Source: Candidatus Poseidoniales archaeon (lineage in GTDB: Archaea; Thermoplasmatota; Poseidoniia; Poseidoniales; Poseidoniaceae). From it: DNA of 6,215 nucleotides. The notes under the pieces are model-generated. The model saw only the letters and a program-made list of their open reading frames with translations. It made no database searches and was not told the origin of the DNA. The DNA lies in assembly GCA_003602535.1 (NCBI GenBank), contig QQSA01000124.1, positions 1,119-7,333 on the forward strand, read 5' to 3'. Positions 5,851 to 6,215 of this stretch are shown piece by piece (position 1 is the stretch's first letter; each line of letters starts with the position of its first letter). A program made the translations under genes and the position numbers.

Positions 5851-5898
5851 GCGAATTGTTGATGTGCATCCGGCACTAACAGGGATTTGGAGAACAAC

Positions 5899-6215
5899 AT
5901 GTCCGACAAAAGGAAATTTTCAACAAACGCAGTTCATGCAGGAACTCAGCACATCGAAGGAGCAGTAAATACTCCAATTTTCCAATCCTCTACCTATCAT
6001 TTGACAGACGAGAGATATGCGGGATGGGCTGCAGGTGCACAACACACCTTACTTTATGCTCGCCTTTCAAGTGTAAATTCCGAAGCAGTAGTTCAGAAAA
6101 TATGTGCATTAGAAGGCGCAGAGGACGGAGAATTATTCGCTAGTGGAATGGCAGCTATTTCTACAACCCTAATGGGTCTATTATCACAGGGCGATCATAT
6201 CGTGGCAAGCTCCGA
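5899..6215 (+). CDS. Cys/Met metabolism PLP-dependent enzyme (trans-sulfuration family), N-terminal part
   Basis: The first 105 residues of a fold-type I PLP enzyme cut by the window edge; family members are about 380-430 aa. Seen: the N-terminal STNAVHAGTQ and GAVNTPIFQSSTY, which fit the family opening (AVHAG..., GAVN.PI.Q.ST.); YAR at 53-55, with the Arg that binds the PLP phosphate of the partner subunit; LEGAEDGELFASGMAAI with Ser82-Gly83-Met84 of the cofactor site; and GDHIVAS. Candidates are cystathionine gamma-synthase or -lyase, O-acetyl- or O-succinylhomoserine sulfhydrylase, or methionine gamma-lyase. The PLP lysine and specificity residues lie outside the window, so I do not name one. 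GGAGA precedes the ATG by 5 nt. Divergent from the Lrp gene across 147 bp, a layout suggesting amino-acid-responsive control of sulfur amino-acid metabolism. Confidence 0.93.
   Translation, partial: MSDKRKFSTNAVHAGTQHIEGAVNTPIFQSSTYHLTDERYAGWAAGAQHTLLYARLSSVNSEAVVQKICALEGAEDGELFASGMAAISTTLMGLLSQGDHIVASS

Noticed and set aside
1..6215. CRISPR array, tRNA, insertion sequence, toxin-antitoxin or defence island
   Set aside because: No regularly spaced repeats, tRNA-like fold, transposase or terminal repeats seen. The NERD gene alone, among metabolic genes, is not enough to call a defence system.

Overview
This window looks like a piece of a compact archaeal genome. A marine Poseidoniales-type (Marine Group II) euryarchaeote is my best guess, at moderate confidence. 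The evidence is indirect: a geranylgeranyl-reductase-family flavoprotein, a small Lrp/AsnC regulator whose TATA-like box sits 27 bp from its ATG (leaderless pattern), strong GAGGTGA Shine-Dalgarno sites only at internal operon genes, and almost no intergenic space. There is no rRNA or other marker gene to fix the taxonomy. No tRNA, rRNA, CRISPR array, insertion sequence or long repeat was seen.

Layout from left to right. A type II glutamine synthetase (about 53-1069, +) ends exactly where a four-gene minus-strand operon ends. Read in its own direction, from about 4261 down to 1070, that operon encodes: a geranylgeranyl-reductase-family FAD oxidoreductase, a HAD-IIA phosphatase, a NERD-domain putative nuclease, and a SemiSWEET sugar transporter. 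The genes are joined by stop/Shine-Dalgarno overlaps or an ATGA overlap, so translation is probably coupled. An 80-130 bp divergent spacer with two operator-like dyads separates this operon from a DMT/EamA permease (4391-5326, +). The permease overlaps, tail to tail by 31 bp, an Lrp/AsnC regulator (5296-5751, -). The regulator is in turn divergent from a trans-sulfuration-type PLP enzyme (from 5899, +, cut by the window edge).

Working together: the right half looks like an amino-acid module, with a one-domain-type Lrp regulator, a Cys/Met PLP enzyme and perhaps an amino-acid or metabolite exporter. Glutamine synthetase is ordinary ammonium assimilation but of the GSII type better known from bacteria and eukaryotes. 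The central operon mixes lipid or isoprenoid reduction, a small-molecule phosphatase, a PD-(D/E)XK-like protein and a sugar pore. No single pathway obviously links these four.

I do not see a clear new defence or mobile system. The most interesting items are the NERD protein with its C-terminal putative beta-barrel embedded in this operon, the dyads in the two divergent promoter regions, and the tight start-signal and gene-end architecture.
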